Source: Endothia cerciana (taxonomy: Eukaryota; Ascomycota; Sordariomycetes; Diaporthales; Cryphonectriaceae). From it: 64,000 nt of DNA. The position numbers and the translations under genes are program-made. This document shows positions 1 through 12,127 of the stretch, in pieces. The DNA lies in assembly GCA_026119935.1 (NCBI GenBank), contig JALRMH010000022.1, positions 62,001-126,000 on the forward strand, written 5' to 3'. Positions within the stretch are counted from its first letter, which is position 1, and every line of letters begins with the position of its first letter. The notes under the pieces are model-generated. The model was not told where the DNA came from and searched no databases. It saw nothing but the letters and a program-made list of their open reading frames with translations.

Positions 1-374
1 ACAAGAAGGCCAAGCCGGGGATGCCTGAGCCGTTACGGTAAGTACTATGGTAGTACCGCTGTCGACCACGTAGCAGCAGGTAAGTCTAGGAGTCAAGCTG
101 CAGGTCGGGACATCCGATGCCTGATGCTGCTGCTGCTGGGTCTGGAGTAGGAAGAGGCTTAGGAGGTGCAGTAGGCACTGGCACGCACACACACACAGAC
201 GCACAACAGTCCTAAGAAAGGACTTGCTAGATACCCAGGCTGTGTAGGGGAGAAGGCATTGTGGCAACCTTGCCTGTTGTCTGATGTGTTGATGGCCTGC
301 TGTTCAAGAAGACGCTGGGAATACGTAGTCCCCGGCCTGCCCTGGGGCTTAGGGGCTTGGGGCTCTCTGCAGGG

Positions 375-428
375 TGCTGGGGCTGGCGCTGGGGCTGGCG
401 CTGGGGCTGGCGCTGGTGCTAGCGCTGG
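375..428. repeat. 12-bp GC-rich minisatellite
   Basis: About four consecutive copies of GCTGGGGCTGGC, the last ones degenerate. It would read as an Ala-Gly repeat on the plus strand and Pro-Ala on the minus strand, but neither frame belongs to a supported gene. Confidence 0.85.
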
Positions 429-588
429 GACTGGGCCTGTTCGAGGCTGGACGTCAGAAGGACAGTACCACCTGAGTGGCTGCATCTGGGCGACAGGGGA
501 CAGGAACATCACCATGCAGATTATGGCATACTGATAATACCGGTACTGGTATCTCCTCGGAGCTCTACTTACAATGCACGTGCTATGG

Positions 589-614
589 TACTATGGTAGT
601 AGCGTACCATAGTA
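589..614. repeat. Perfect 10-bp inverted repeat (hairpin)
   Basis: TACTATGGTA, six bases GTAGCG, then TACCATAGTA: a perfect 10-bp stem with a 6-nt loop. The longer form TACTATGGTAGTA also occurs at 43-55 and 22432-22444, so this is a dispersed motif that here has met its own inverse. Confidence 0.8.
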
Positions 615-3600
615 GGAATAGGAGTAGGAGGGAGACACCATCTTAACAGATCTTCCTCATCGTACCCAATCAGCAAACGCTCCTCATCTCTCTACCGCAC
701 GCACCAAAGACACACGCCTCTCTTCTTCGAGGCAGCCGGGGCCCCCATGCGTCCTTGAACGTGCCCTTTTCCCTTTTTCCCTTTCTTCTCTTCCTCCTCC
801 TCAGGACCAGAAGCGGAAACACACATGTAGGCGGATATCTGTATCTGTGCCCGTCAGCCCAGCCCAGCCTGGACCAGCTCAGGGTCTGCTGGGGAACTCT
901 GGCCTCTGCGCCACATCCTCACGCGTCCCAGAGCCTCGGGTCCTGGAGCACGAACCCACCACCCTCGCAGAAGCCACATCCACCCTCGTGGCTCCAAAGG
1001 AGAGGAGTGATCAACTGGCCCGCTTTTCGTCCAGTGCCATCGAGTCCGGACGCATGGCCTGATCACATACTGCATCCTGATCTGTGACCTCCCCCAGATA
1101 CTAACCTCGCGCACCACGGCAACTAGTAGGACATAAGGACAAAGAGCCGGTCTGATTCAGTGGCTTAACGCTGCTAGGAGTCTGACCAGAAAGGGTTATG
1201 GCCTCTCCCATCGCTTCCCTCCCCCCACCCCCCCCGTCCTGGGCAGCCTTTCGGCGGCCTAGACATCGATCGACCCAGAAAACCCACCGGCCCCCGAACC
1301 GTCGAGATTGGGCATGGCCGGCGCCAAGTGCTGTGGTATTGCCTCTCGAACTCAAACTTAAAAGCCCCGGGTGGAGGACGATCGGTGGATCGCGGCTCGG
1401 CTCGACGGATGGGGGGAAACATTTCACACATCCTGGCATGTGAAGCCCCAACGCAGCGCTCATCCATCGCCAACACGACAGGTCCACGAGCATCCGGACA
1501 GCGACTGTCTCGGTGCCCAGGCCAAACATGGCATCATGTACAGAGTCGCTCCAGGAAATTACTAGACCTTGGGAGTTTTAAACCTGTCCCATCTAGGACG
1601 GCCGCCTCATCAATGCGGACGCCGAACACGCTTTGTGTGTAGACTACGACCCTGAAGTCGGAAATTGAAACCTCAGCATTGCCAGATCAGAGAGCACGTC
1701 CGGACGAACGGGAGACCATCCGCCTCGTCGTCTGGCGGTGACTCCAACTGTCCCATGATCAAAAATAAATAAAAACCAAAAAAAATTCCTACAGGTCACC
1801 GTGGTGTCGTAGCCGTATCTCGACTCATCAGTCCCCGGAGAACACTCCCGGCAGCGAATTCTGAGGGGTGTCCCTCAGATTGACCACTCGGATTGCTCCC
1901 ACCCACTGCCGCCATCCCAGCCAAAAGCGGACACGGACGCAGCTTGCAGAGTTCTTATCGACTTCCGTCCATGGTCTCGCCCATGGCCTGACCAAGAAGT
2001 TACAATCGCGACGAGACCGACATTCCCAAAGCAGGGCCTCCGGATCCAACTGAACGGATCGGCAAAGCCCCAGGAACTCGACAAGCACCGGCGCACAGTG
2101 TGGGGTCCGGGAAGGGCTGCCGCCCGTATGACAATGCGCACCACATCAATGCACCAGTATCCGTCCGATGTCGAGAAGCACAGCAAGAACCCGCCGGCGA
2201 CGGCAAGTCACATCGCCCCCAGGCCTGATCTCGCGCAATCATATCATTCCGGGACACACAGCGTCCTTTTTCTTGGCCTTCGAATGCACCCACACGGAAG
2301 TCGTGCGGCCCACCAAGTGCAACGACTGGGCCTACCTTGCGCGGTGTGGCTCTACAGCCCGCCCTGTCCTCCATCCGACGGTCGACAGGCAATCAAAGAG
2401 ACGACATGGACACGCTCCGCCTCCTCCTCCCTCGTGTTTCATCGGTACGGTGTTACCCCCCCCCCCCCCCAAGAAAGGCTTGCGCTGACAGCTGCGCCCT
2501 GCCAGCCGTCCTGGAAACCTGGCTGCCACAGGAAACGTGCATTTCTCCTGTCCGGCTTGGAAAATCCATATGTCAGACGGGAGGCTAGGAGCGAGCCGCG
2601 CTGATGGCGATCGCCTGTCTTGACGCCGTAGCAGGCCATCCGAGGAGCCGCATCTCCCGAACCTGGCCACATGCTGGCGGGAGGTGATGAGCGCGTCGTC
2701 AGAGCACGAAGTCATGTTCGCCGCATGCGGCTCTACTCGGTGACGCTAGAACGCAATACGGGGGAGATGAGGGGATCGAGGGCCACAAGCAGCCCACACG
2801 CTTCGGGACTGTCTCAGAAGCGCGATTGACCGAAAAGTCCTATTCCTACACTCTGGGGCTTCCCGATGAGGCCCCTTCGAATCTCCTTGGTCGGATCCGC
2901 ATGACGCAGCTGGGTGCGGCTTGTCGGCCCCAAGGGCTTGGCCCTTTCCCTTTGGTAGATAGGTATCTTTCCGTTGGGAGGTTCTCTGCTCGCCATGCGC
3001 GGTTCGATTCCGTTCTGGGCACCAGCGTTGTAGGGGACCTGAAATTTCTGGGATCAGGATCTGTTTTCTACCCAGTCGCACGGGAAACATGAACCGCATG
3101 CGTCCATGACCCTGACCGAAAGGCTGCCCGCGAGCTGTCCGCGAGCTGCCCGCTTAGTTGCATCGCCCCGCGGGGAGAGGGGGGGCCATCACAGATGGAC
3201 CGGGTGCGACCTTCCCAAATCGCAGTTGGATCGTATTATCAGAAGTCCATTAGGGCCTAGGCGGGACGAGTATTCGCCACAGCGTAGGTACGACTTCTGC
3301 ATGGACGTCACTTTACAACCACCCCCCCCCTCCCGATGAGATCTTCCTCGCGGGTGCGTCTATGAGGGAGCTACTCCCAGGCCAGCTGTCAAGACCCAGG
3401 CGGGGTCTCTTTCCGGAACCTTAGTAGTGTCCCCTGCCGAAGGCCCGATTCTAGCACTTGCCGTAGAGAAGCTGTTCCCCTTTGAGGACCGCTGACGGCG
3501 TGGCCTACGCAGTCTTTCTGCACAGGTCGGCGACCACTGATCGCCTAGCCCTCACCCGCAAGAGGAACTGATCAGTCGATACGCCAGAGGGACATACCTA

Positions 3601-6499
3601 TTGAGTGGACCTCATCTCCGGAAGCGAAGACAGGAGGTGACGCCAAGCGGCGATCTTGATGTGGCCCCGAGCAACGCCCGCAGGAGAAGAAACGCAGGGC
3701 GAGGCCACGGGCGAATGTAATGTGAGCAGACCGGCAACGAAGTCGTTGCTGGGCCACAATGGTTCAGCCTCTACCGCTGGGCCGTGCTCCAGCCTGGGGA
3801 GTGGGCGTTCACCGACCTGTCTGCCCGGTCTGGCAGCCATGGAGGAGGAACCTTCACTTGCATAACCTCAGGAGCAGGGAGAGTTGCTTCCGAGTGGTTT
3901 TAAGAAACACCATCAGTACCTTTCAGCTCTGGGTGTACTGTTGATTCTTTGATAGAACAAGCACATCCCTCGCCCCTCCGGCGCAGTATGCCTCACCTGC
4001 TGTTCACGCTGCTTGCCTTTTCACTCCCCCCTCCTCCCCACAGAACCTCCCTCTGTTAAAAGCAATGAGCGAGGTCTCCATTCAGCTGCTGGACACACGA
4101 GAATCGCCTGTCATGCAATCTGGTCACTTCCTCAGCGGTGCTATAGACTTATCGTGGTAAAAACGGGCATTGGGATCCTTGGCCTCTCAGATATGCGAAT
4201 TGTTATAAACGTATTTGTACCGTCTCTGCTCAGGCATGCCTTATAAATGCGAACCAGATGTACCTTTCTCCCCTCTCGATGAGCTTCCCAGAGTGACCGG
4301 TCTCCTCCACGGCCACAAGGCTCGCGTCCACACCCCACCGCGTCCCAGTCTTCCTAACCACCTTGTCTAAGACCTCTCAATGCTGTTGAGGACACGCATG
4401 TCCCAACTAAGGGCACCTAAGCCCCCGCGCCTCGAGATTCACCGTCTGGAGATCCCGAGTATCTCCATCCGCGGCTTCGATAGCTTGGTCGTGATGCTCG
4501 ACGGGACCTGGATGTTCCCGCGCCAGCGGGAAGGATATGGAAGATCTGGTTCGCGATCGCAATATCAACCGAAAATATCCCTCTCCCTCAGACCTCTCCG
4601 GCATCGCACTTCCGCCGCCGCCGCCGAGGAATCCCCCCCGCCCCGGCTCTGGGTGACGCTGGCTCTGAACCGCCTCCCGGTGGAGGAGCAAGTCTGTAGC
4701 CGATGTCCCACAGCTCACCAGCCCAGGTCGACGGCCGGGTTGCCGTGGGTCCTGACTGAGGCGGCACACGAATGTCGGACACGACAGCGCCGGAGCCGGC
4801 GCGCTCGAGAGGGAGGGGCCACGAGGGCGCGGGGTGCGAGGTTCGGTAACACAGTGAGTCTAGGTGCTGACTCAGGGGCTATTCGCCCAGGGCGAAGAGG
4901 CAGCGGCGCTGTGGTCAGGTCCCAGTCTTGGTCGAGCTCCAGCCCTGAACGGGGAAGCATGGTGCTCCGGGGATAAAAAGGCTTGGGTGTTGTTTGTGGG
5001 AGGGGGGAAATCGCTTGCGAGCTGAAGCATACTTCTCGGTATACATTAATATTAAGACCCTGCTACCTCAGCTCGGTGTATGACTTTCATCATCCCTGGA
5101 GGGACTGGACTGAGAGCCCTGGTGAGGTTGGGCTCGTACCATCCTCCCCTGCTTGCTGCTATTCGTCTACGTAGGCCTCGGGGTCCTCTGGAATTACCTC
5201 CCATGGATTCGAGAAGGGCCAGACGAGACCGCAAGCCGTGGAAGACCAGACAACGGCGCGTCCCGGGATACGAGAGCTTGGACGCCCACATCAAGCAGGG
5301 AGGAGGATAATCCCGATGCTGAGGCCTCTCGATAGCGCCCGTCCCTAGTCACACCCCTTGCGCCGGTTTGGGCCTACTTGAGTTCCATTCGACTCGGAAG
5401 ACCTGCAGTCTGACCACGGCTGTGCCTGGTGGTGTCGACGGTGAGAAGGGCCGGCCTGCAAGGCACAGCTCGACTGGTTGAATGTGAGCACCGCATGGCC
5501 GCGGCGTCACCCGCCTCACTCCTCGAGCTATAATGATAGGTGTTATCCTCAATCTTCTCCCCCCAACCGGTAGGAAGGGTAACGCGAAAACCCACTTCGA
5601 TGAATCTTGCGTGATGCCCTTTGCTCGTTGCTGCGATATCCCGCTTCTGGACAGGTCTCATCCGAAGTACCTGAGCATTTCGTTCCGTCTCTTGAACAAT
5701 CATCCACGGCAGCGATAATTTTACCAGGGGTATGAGAATGTAGATATGGTGGGCGGCGAGAAGCAGGTCAAACTGCCGGACAGGATGGATCACGAAGCGA
5801 TATCTATGCAATACCTACTTGGGTACTATAGGCTGATCTGCGCTTAAGATGTATGTCCCGTTCAAATACGAAGCCGACGGCCACCAAAGGTCCGTTCAGT
5901 ACGACGCCTTCCATCTCGACCAGCCCTGACAGCACCTGTCCCCGTAGACTGGTTCCTATCTCGCGGGTAAGCGACCTGGCCCACTCGGGCCTCGCCCCCG
6001 CAGCCACCAACAGCCCCTCCCGTGAGCGATCCGAACGGCGCGAGCCATTCTTTCAACACGATCATATGCCCAGGCCCACAGGGCACCGGGGCGGCTTCGC
6101 TCGCCAGTTCGATAGTTGGGGCTGCCTGCTGTACCTGAAGAGGGAGTCGACATGCCTGGCCATGCTGCGCCTGGCAGATCTATCTGGCCGGTGGACCGAA
6201 CTGAATTGATTGCTTAGCTTATGCAGTCTTCGAGGGGCTGCGAAGAGGAGTTGAAGAGGGTAAGTCGTCGGACGTGCAGCGGTGCGGGGCCGGCCCGCCG
6301 TGGTTCCATGCGCGTACCGCTGTGGATCACTCCGGCTCCGCGCGGCAGATCTTCAGTCTCGATTTTCTGAACCTTTTGGCAAGCTCTGGGACGGACTTCA
6401 ACCTCGGCCTCGACCCCGACCCCCTCCCTTCCCCCCGGCCATACAACACCACGAGCGCGGTCGTCCCTGCGGCTGGTCTCATGCCACGACTCGCCCGAG

Positions 6500-7969
6500 A
6501 TGGCATCAGGTTGGTTCGGCGGCCGGTCGATTGAGCTCATCAAGGCGCGGTCGCTGCTGGTCAAGGTGAACCCCACCCCGTCTACTCTCTCGGAGCGCCG
6601 AGCCGTGCTACACGCCCTGCAGCGCCATGGCCCAATCGAGGTCTTCAAGAGGCTCACTGTAAGCCACAGCCTCCTCCCGCTGCAGACCTTTGCTCGCGCG
6701 CGCTGACGGGACGGGATCGTCGCGCTACAGGACCCGAATACCTTCGTCTGCGCCCCCACCAGGGCAGATGTGGCCAGCGAGCTCGTCAAGGTCAGCCCGC
6801 TCAGGTTCAGATTCGTCTCCGAGCCCCTCCAGTCCATCCGGGCCAAGTCTGCCCCGGGCTCCCACCCCGTCGATATCGCGGCGCCTATCGAGATACATGA
6901 GTCCAGGCATGGCCAGGGCCAGGATCCTGCGGACCCTCCGTCGCCGGGATCGATGCAATCCGATCCGATCAAGAACTTCACCATGTATATCAACCCCAGC
7001 CAGGGCTACTACGAGCACAAGACGGCCATAAGATTAAATCCGATTCATGGCCGCTGGCCCAAGACCCTCGAAGAGGACCAGGACTTTGTCTACTCCGCGC
7101 TGAAGAGGGTCATCCCAAGCAACATAGCCCAGAACGGCTTGTGCGATTGGCAGACGGGAGGGCAGCTGTCGGAAGACACAAAGCTCATGAGGATATCGGA
7201 GTCGGCCGGGAAGCTGTGGCACATCCAAGAACGCAAGCTGCGGAGGCAGAACCGCACAAATCAGAGCGACGCGGAAAATGAACTTGTGATCTGGACGAGT
7301 CTGGACGAGGCCAAGATGCGCCGGGACGAGGAGTGGCACCGGGCCCTCCAGGCCATGAATGACGGCGCTGGCCCTCTCACGAGATCCGATCCTCTGCACA
7401 CCGATACATCGCCAGAATCGACGCCCGGCGCTCAGCGGCCCGCTGCAGAGGCCATGCCCAGTACAAAGATCCCGCCATCACGTGCCGATGAGTTGCACGG
7501 CGTAGCGCGAGGTTCTGAACCAAAAACGCCCACGGAGGAAACCCGTGTGAACCGTCGTAGACCGCGGACCGCCCTGGAGGACACTGAGCACCGCTCAATG
7601 GTGAAGGCTCCGCCCACGAAGCACAGAGAGGAACGGATGGACACCGCGCGACGGGACTCCAGCAAAACACAACCTACGATTGGAGACTCGGGTTGGGATC
7701 GCCGCACACGAAAGTCCATAGATCCATCGGCCTTACGCTTGCATTACTGGGCACGGGAAAGCATACCCGCCGTGGGGCCCGTGAGGTGGAGGTCTATCCC
7801 CCTCAATCCTGACGAGGTCGAGGACAAACCTTTCAGTCTGGACAAGTTCACGCCTGCCAGGGGAACACCGGGCGGTGACTCCCAGCCCACGGCGCTTGAA
7901 TGGAAGACCCTCCCGATCAAGCAAGAAGAAGGGGGATCGGGTTCGCCGCCTGTAGAGGGCGAGAGCTGA
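6500..7969 (+). CDS. Conserved fungal protein of unknown function
   Basis: Two exons, 6500-6658 and 6731-7969, give 465 residues. The intron (GTAAGC...TACAG, 72 nt) joins in phase 0 and links ERRAVLHALQRHGPIEVFKR with DPNTFVCAPTRADVASELV. The N-terminal 70 residues alternate strands and helices in a pattern compatible with a ferredoxin-like or RRM-like fold. A second conserved-looking block reads FTMYINPSQGYYEH, then NPIHGRWP and NGLCDWQT. The C-terminal 200 residues are charged, Pro/Ser/Thr-rich and probably disordered. From memory this resembles an uncharacterised Sordariomycete family, but I cannot name a function. ATG 6500 is the first start in frame. A long antisense frame at 6214-6993 is a shadow of this gene. 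Confidence 0.7.
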
Positions 7970-8911
7970 GGCTTCCTGCGGGTCTCGGGATGCAATACAA
8001 ACCAATTGAGACTGCAGCTCAACCACGGCGGGTGATCTCAGATCACCCGATGGGGCCGTCTCAGACCGGTCTTAACCAGCCAAACACAGCGGAGTGATAC
8101 GACCACGGCCGATGCATAATGGAGCTGGCCTACTGTTTCGGACAGGCAGGTCAGACCACCTTTTCAGACCACAATCAAAATCTTTGCAGAGCGGACGGCT
8201 TCCAGCTACTGCGTTTCCAGTACACGGCCGACTGGAAGTCGAGGACGTCCTGTGGAGCGCCCGTTGGGCATCTAGTCATGACCCGGACGCCTCCCGGAGA
8301 TGTGCATCGATTACCAGAACCCGCATCGTCACGCACGAGTTTTGTTTGCCGAAGATGCGGAGGGGCAGTCTAAGCTCAGCCTGAAAGGGGTTGATTGTCA
8401 GTGCTGGTGCCGTCACCTTCAGGACCTGAAATCAAGGCGGCTGGACCAGCCAGAAGCAAACCTCGGCAGCCGTGCCAAGGCACTACGTCACCCACGCAAC
8501 GCCCATTGCAAGGGCCCAAAAACAGGGTCTGTCAGACAAATCCAATTTGGGACGAGGCCTAGATTGCAACACAACGTCACGGTGGCCCAAGGTTCAGGCT
8601 CTGCCACGCAATTCGAAGCGTGTGTGACCCCAAGCAGGACTGCAACAGCGCTTGGGTCAGGCTATGACGTCTGAACATGTTACGACAGGGTCCCAGGGCC
8701 CCTGGCGGCCTCGTTGTCGGGTTGCCAGTTTGCCAGCGACGGGCTGCCGATATATCAAGACGGATCTGCCCCAGGTATTGGGATGAACTACATCTGTGTA
8801 TCCCTAATCCATAAATTAATCGAATCGGGTCTCAACACAGCCTTGGCCTTCCCATCCTCTAGGTCCGCAGACATATCCGGCTCGTGTCCCGATCCAATCC
8901 CGACAGACGAC
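7970..8911. other. Intergenic spacer
   Basis: Spacer between two plus-strand genes. Short frames at 8094-8384 and 8300-8674 show no domain, signal or splice partner. The last 150 bases are presumably the promoter and leader of the PalI-like gene. Confidence 0.5.
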
Positions 8912-9686
8912 ATGGCGGTCACAGGGTTCTTCCACCACATCGGCACGTTTTTCTTGCTGGTCGCGACGGTGCTGCTCCTCATCACAACGATCTCGGCACC
9001 CGTTGTGAACGACATCGGCCTCCTGAAGGTCAAACTCAGCAATGCCACGAATAGTCACTACTCAGAAGTGTCCTTTGGGACATTCGGCTACTGCGTCCTC
9101 AACACGGCGTAGGTCCCACCCTCTCGGAGTGCTTCCAAACAACCAAGCTCGCTAACAGACAAGCAGAGATGGCGACCGTGACTACTGCACGAAACACCAT
9201 GTAGGCTACGACGTGGCCGACGCGATGACCAACATCGAGCAGACATCCTTCTCCGACGCCACACGGGATACTGCCAACGGCCTCACCCACGTGATGATCC
9301 TGCACCCGATCGCCTGCGGCATCTCCTTCATCGGCTTCCTCCTCGCGCTCGGCGCCGGCTTCTTCGGCTCCTTCCTCGCGGCCATCGTTGCCGTGCTCGC
9401 CTTCATCGTCACCATCGTCGCGATGGTCATCGATTTCGTCCTGTTCGGCATCATCAAGGACCACGTCAACAGCAGCAGCGACGACACCTCGGGCTCGCAC
9501 GCCAGCTTCAGCGTCGCGATCTGGACGATCCTCGTCGCGGCCATCTGCCTGTTGATCGGCGCCGCCATCGTCTTCTTCACGTGCTGCTCTGCACGCCTGC
9601 ACAAGAGGAGGGCGAACAGGAGCAGCGTCGCGGCCAAGAGCGACTATGGCACTCCCACCACGTCCCGACGCCGCCGGTGGTTCTAA
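8912..9686 (+). CDS. SUR7/PalI (Rim9)-type four-helix plasma-membrane protein
   Basis: Exons 8912-9108 and 9167-9686 (intron GTAGGT...AGCAG, 58 nt, phase 2) encode 238 residues. A first transmembrane segment follows the start (FFLLVATVLLLITTISAPVV), then an extracellular loop with SFGTFGYCVLNTADGDRDYC, a Gly/Cys pattern typical of SUR7/PalI claudin-like proteins. Three further hydrophobic helices (about 100-125, 127-155, 175-200) precede a basic cytoplasmic tail ending RRRRWF. In this family PalI/Rim9 assists ambient-pH sensing and SUR7 proteins organise eisosome domains; I cannot tell which applies. The tail is much shorter than that of canonical PalI proteins, so a SUR7-like role is at least as likely. 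Confidence 0.85.
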
Positions 9687-10465
9687 GCGGCGATGGAAGC
9701 GAATGCGTGGCGGAGGAGGGTGGGCAGGGGGAGTGCTGTACTACTACTACTAGTACACGAACTAATTGGAGATTGAGGGAGGGCAATCCCGCCGCTTGGT
9801 GGATGTGATGATGGGACGATGGGATAGGCGAATCAGCCTGGCGCTATGGTATATACCAATACCTGTACTGTATTTTATCACGATACCTCCACAGCACGCC
9901 AGTGCTCTTTTTTGGGGGGTTTTTTTTTCTTTTTTGGTTTTTTGGTTTTTTGGAAGAAAAAGAAAAAAAGAAACAAAAAAAACCCCCCCAAAAAAACAAT
10001 GATACCATAATACCCCATGGCCATGTCTCATGCATCCAAAGCAAAATTTTGTCGTTTGATAAAGTCATAAAGGCGCGCGAAGATACTTATGTCGATGGAG
10101 CCCTGCAGGGTTGCATAGCAGCACTCCCCTTGTGAATCCAAACCACCTTCTGCTTGTTTGGTGAGTCAGGTTGGGACTCTCTGGGTGGCCTCGAAGGTGT
10201 GGTCACGCGGCGGCGGGATTTCGGCATCCACATCAGAAGACGCATCTCCGGTCGCCTCCTTCCGGCAACGATTTCCTCAGACCTCAAACCTCAAAAACCT
10301 CACCTTCTGTACTTCCGTACATAGCTCGCGACACGGCCATGACCTCTGCCCCTTCGTTGTTTGTTTCTCTTTCCTCCCCTCCTGGCGGCCGCGTGGCCTA
10401 CATTGTTCGTTTGGACCCTCAACATCATTAAACCTCATTCGATACCCGCCAACGGCCTTCACAAG
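9687..10465. other. Intergenic spacer with long hairpin
   Basis: Between the PalI-like gene and the transporter. It holds the 3' end of the first gene, a roughly 90-bp T/G then A/C inverted repeat at 9908-9998, and the presumed transporter promoter. No gene seen. Confidence 0.5.
9908..9998. repeat. Imperfect T/G-A/C palindrome
   Basis: The left arm is a T run, six Gs and a longer T run; the right arm is an A run, seven Cs and another A run, so the outer arms can pair. The centre is T-rich then A-rich and can extend the stem. The positions lie 220-310 bases after the stop codon of the upstream gene. Confidence 0.75.
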
Positions 10466-11821
10466 ATGGGCCTCTCCGACGTCCCACGCCTGAACAGGTA
10501 CAACCTCTCGACCCTTCGCGCCTCTCCCATCTCCGAGATCTCGGGGGCGCTCGGCGACCTGGGCACCCTCCTCCCGCTCATGATCGCCCTGGCCCTCCAG
10601 TCCTCCATCTCCCTCCCCAGCACCCTGGTCTTCTCCGGCCTCTTCAACATCCTCACCGGCGCCGTCTTCGGCATCCCCATCCCGGTGCAGCCCATGAAGG
10701 CCATCGCCGCCGCCGCCATCGCCTCCCACGCCCCGCAGTCGTACACCCTCGCGGCCGGGGCGCTGGTCTCCATCGCCGTGGGGATCCTGAGCGTGACGGG
10801 CCTGCTGCGCTGGCTGACCCGGCACATCCCCGTCCCCGTGGTCAAGGGGATCCAGTTCGGCGCCGGCCTGCAGCTCGTCATCTCGGGCGGCGGCGGCATG
10901 CTCCTGCAGCTCGGCTGGGCGGACTACCCCTTCGACAACCTCATCTGGGCCCTGGCCGCCTTCCTGCTGCTCGTCTTCACCGCCCGGGTGCCGCGGCGGT
11001 TCCCCTACGCCCTGGTCGTCTTCGCCGTGGGGCTCCTCCTCGCCATCATCGCCATCGCCGCGGCGGCCGGGGGGGACGCCAAGACCAGACCCCGCCTCCC
11101 CGGCTTCAGGATCTGGCGCCCCTCCGTGTCCGTCCCGGCCCTGGGCGAGGGCCGGGCCTGGTCCATGGCCGTCGCGCAGCTGCCGCTCACGACGCTTAAC
11201 TCGGTCATCGCGGCCGCCGCCCTGGCCGCTGAGCTGATGGGGGCCCACCCGGCATTCCCCGGCCCGACGCCCACGGTCACGGAGCTGGGCGTGAGCGTCG
11301 CCCTCATGAACCTAGTCGGCTGCTGGTTCGGCGCCATGCCCGTGTGCCACGGCGCCGGCGGGCTCGCGGCCCAGCACCGCTTCGGCGCGCGGAGCGGGGC
11401 CAGCATCGTCCTGCTGGGCGCCGCCAAGCTCCTCCTGGGCCTGTTCCTCGGCACCACCCTGCTCGACCTGCTGGGCTCGTTCCCGAGGGCGGTCCTGGGC
11501 GTCATGGTCATCGCGGCCGGGCTGGAGCTCGCCAAGGTCGGGCAGGGCCTGAACCACGGGGCGTCGGACCTGTGGGAGGATAGCGCCTCCGACCGCGGCG
11601 CGGGGGCCGTGGTTAAGAGGCCGCGGGACCTGTCCGACGAGGAGAGGGTGGAGCGGTGGACGGTCATGCTGATGACGGCGGCGGGGATCCTGGCGTTCAA
11701 GAACGACGCGGTGGGGTTGCTGGCGGGCATGGTGACGTGGTACGCGTACGGGGTTGGGCGCGCTCTCGACAGGCGGTGGGAGAACAGGGGCGAGAGGCAG
11801 CCGCTCCTGGCGAGGTGGTGA
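10466..11821 (+). CDS. MOT1-type molybdate transporter
   Basis: Intronless, 451 residues. Ten or so hydrophobic helices carry both signatures of the MOT1 molybdate transporter family (distant SLC26/SulP relatives lacking the STAS domain): PIPVQPMKAIAAAAIASH at about residue 71 and MPVCHGAGGLAAQHRFGAR at about 291. The N-terminal block ISGALGDLGTLLPLMIAL is also typical. The family takes up molybdate for molybdenum cofactor enzymes such as nitrate reductase; location at plasma or organelle membrane cannot be decided. ATG 10466 is the first in-frame ATG; upstream codons in frame have only TTG. GC content and third-position GC are very high, producing long antisense shadow frames. Confidence 0.92.
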   Translation: MGLSDVPRLNRYNLSTLRASPISEISGALGDLGTLLPLMIALALQSSISLPSTLVFSGLFNILTGAVFGIPIPVQPMKAIAAAAIASHAPQSYTLAAGALVSIAVGILSVTGLLRWLTRHIPVPVVKGIQFGAGLQLVISGGGGMLLQLGWADYPFDNLIWALAAFLLLVFTARVPRRFPYALVVFAVGLLLAIIAIAAAAGGDAKTRPRLPGFRIWRPSVSVPALGEGRAWSMAVAQLPLTTLNSVIAAAALAAELMGAHPAFPGPTPTVTELGVSVALMNLVGCWFGAMPVCHGAGGLAAQHRFGARSGASIVLLGAAKLLLGLFLGTTLLDLLGSFPRAVLGVMVIAAGLELAKVGQGLNHGASDLWEDSASDRGAGAVVKRPRDLSDEERVERWTVMLMTAAGILAFKNDAVGLLAGMVTWYAYGVGRALDRRWENRGERQPLLARW

Positions 11822-12127
11822 CGGACCCGCGAGGATCTGGGATCTACGATCAGGACACATCTCCCGACCGCCTCGGGACAGGAGAACCTATCACAGCAGA
11901 CACCTCCTAGAGAGACATAAAGGGTGGTCCTTAATCAAGTAATCATTGCACTCGTGCGATCATGGTATCTTAAATGAGCCTGCCAACAAATGAGACACGA
12001 CGTATGAAACACAACAGGACGTCCTGTCCCGGACTGAAAAGCTATAGGTTATACACGGGTCTCTTCCTCCCAACCCCAACCCCCCCCCCCCCCAAAAAAA
12101 ATTACTCCCTTTTCCTCTCGTCCCATC
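11822..12127. other. Convergent 3' spacer
   Basis: A 306-bp gap between the plus-strand transporter and the minus-strand membrane protein. It contains a C run followed by an A run near 12078-12101. Presumed shared 3' region. Confidence 0.5.

Larger units (their letters stand above)
1..6499. other. Gene-free 6.5 kb stretch
   Basis: No open frame here has recognisable domains, a plausible start plus splice structure, or consistent codon usage; the longest (positions 4380-4976, 198 codons) is Arg/Ser/Pro-rich and looks like a chance frame in GC-rich DNA. The stretch holds a 12-bp minisatellite near 375-428, a small hairpin at 589-614, C runs near 2456-2470 and 3321-3330, and an A-rich stretch near 1763-1786. 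The first bases could be the tail of a gene outside the window, but I cannot show that. Confidence 0.6.

Noticed and set aside
375..428. Minisatellite considered as a coding repeat or CRISPR-like array
   Set aside because: Units are 12 bp without spacers; the surrounding frames are not supported as a gene.
2953..3022. tRNA-like internal promoter: A-box-like TGGTAGATAGG and a perfect B-box GGTTCGATTCC, 48 nt apart
   Set aside because: No acceptor stem pairs and the T stem has a mismatch and a wobble; no clear anticodon arm. At best a chance match or decayed tRNA.
4380..4976. 198-codon plus-strand frame
   Set aside because: Arg/Ser/Pro-rich, no motif, no splice partner; an overlapping minus frame is equally open, typical of chance frames in GC-rich DNA.
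6214..6993. 259-codon minus-strand frame
   Set aside because: Antisense shadow of the two-exon gene at 6500-7969; no domain, Arg/Ser-rich composition.
10277..11248. 323-codon minus-strand frame, Gly/Asp/Glu-rich
   Set aside because: Shadow of the GC-rich molybdate transporter on the other strand.
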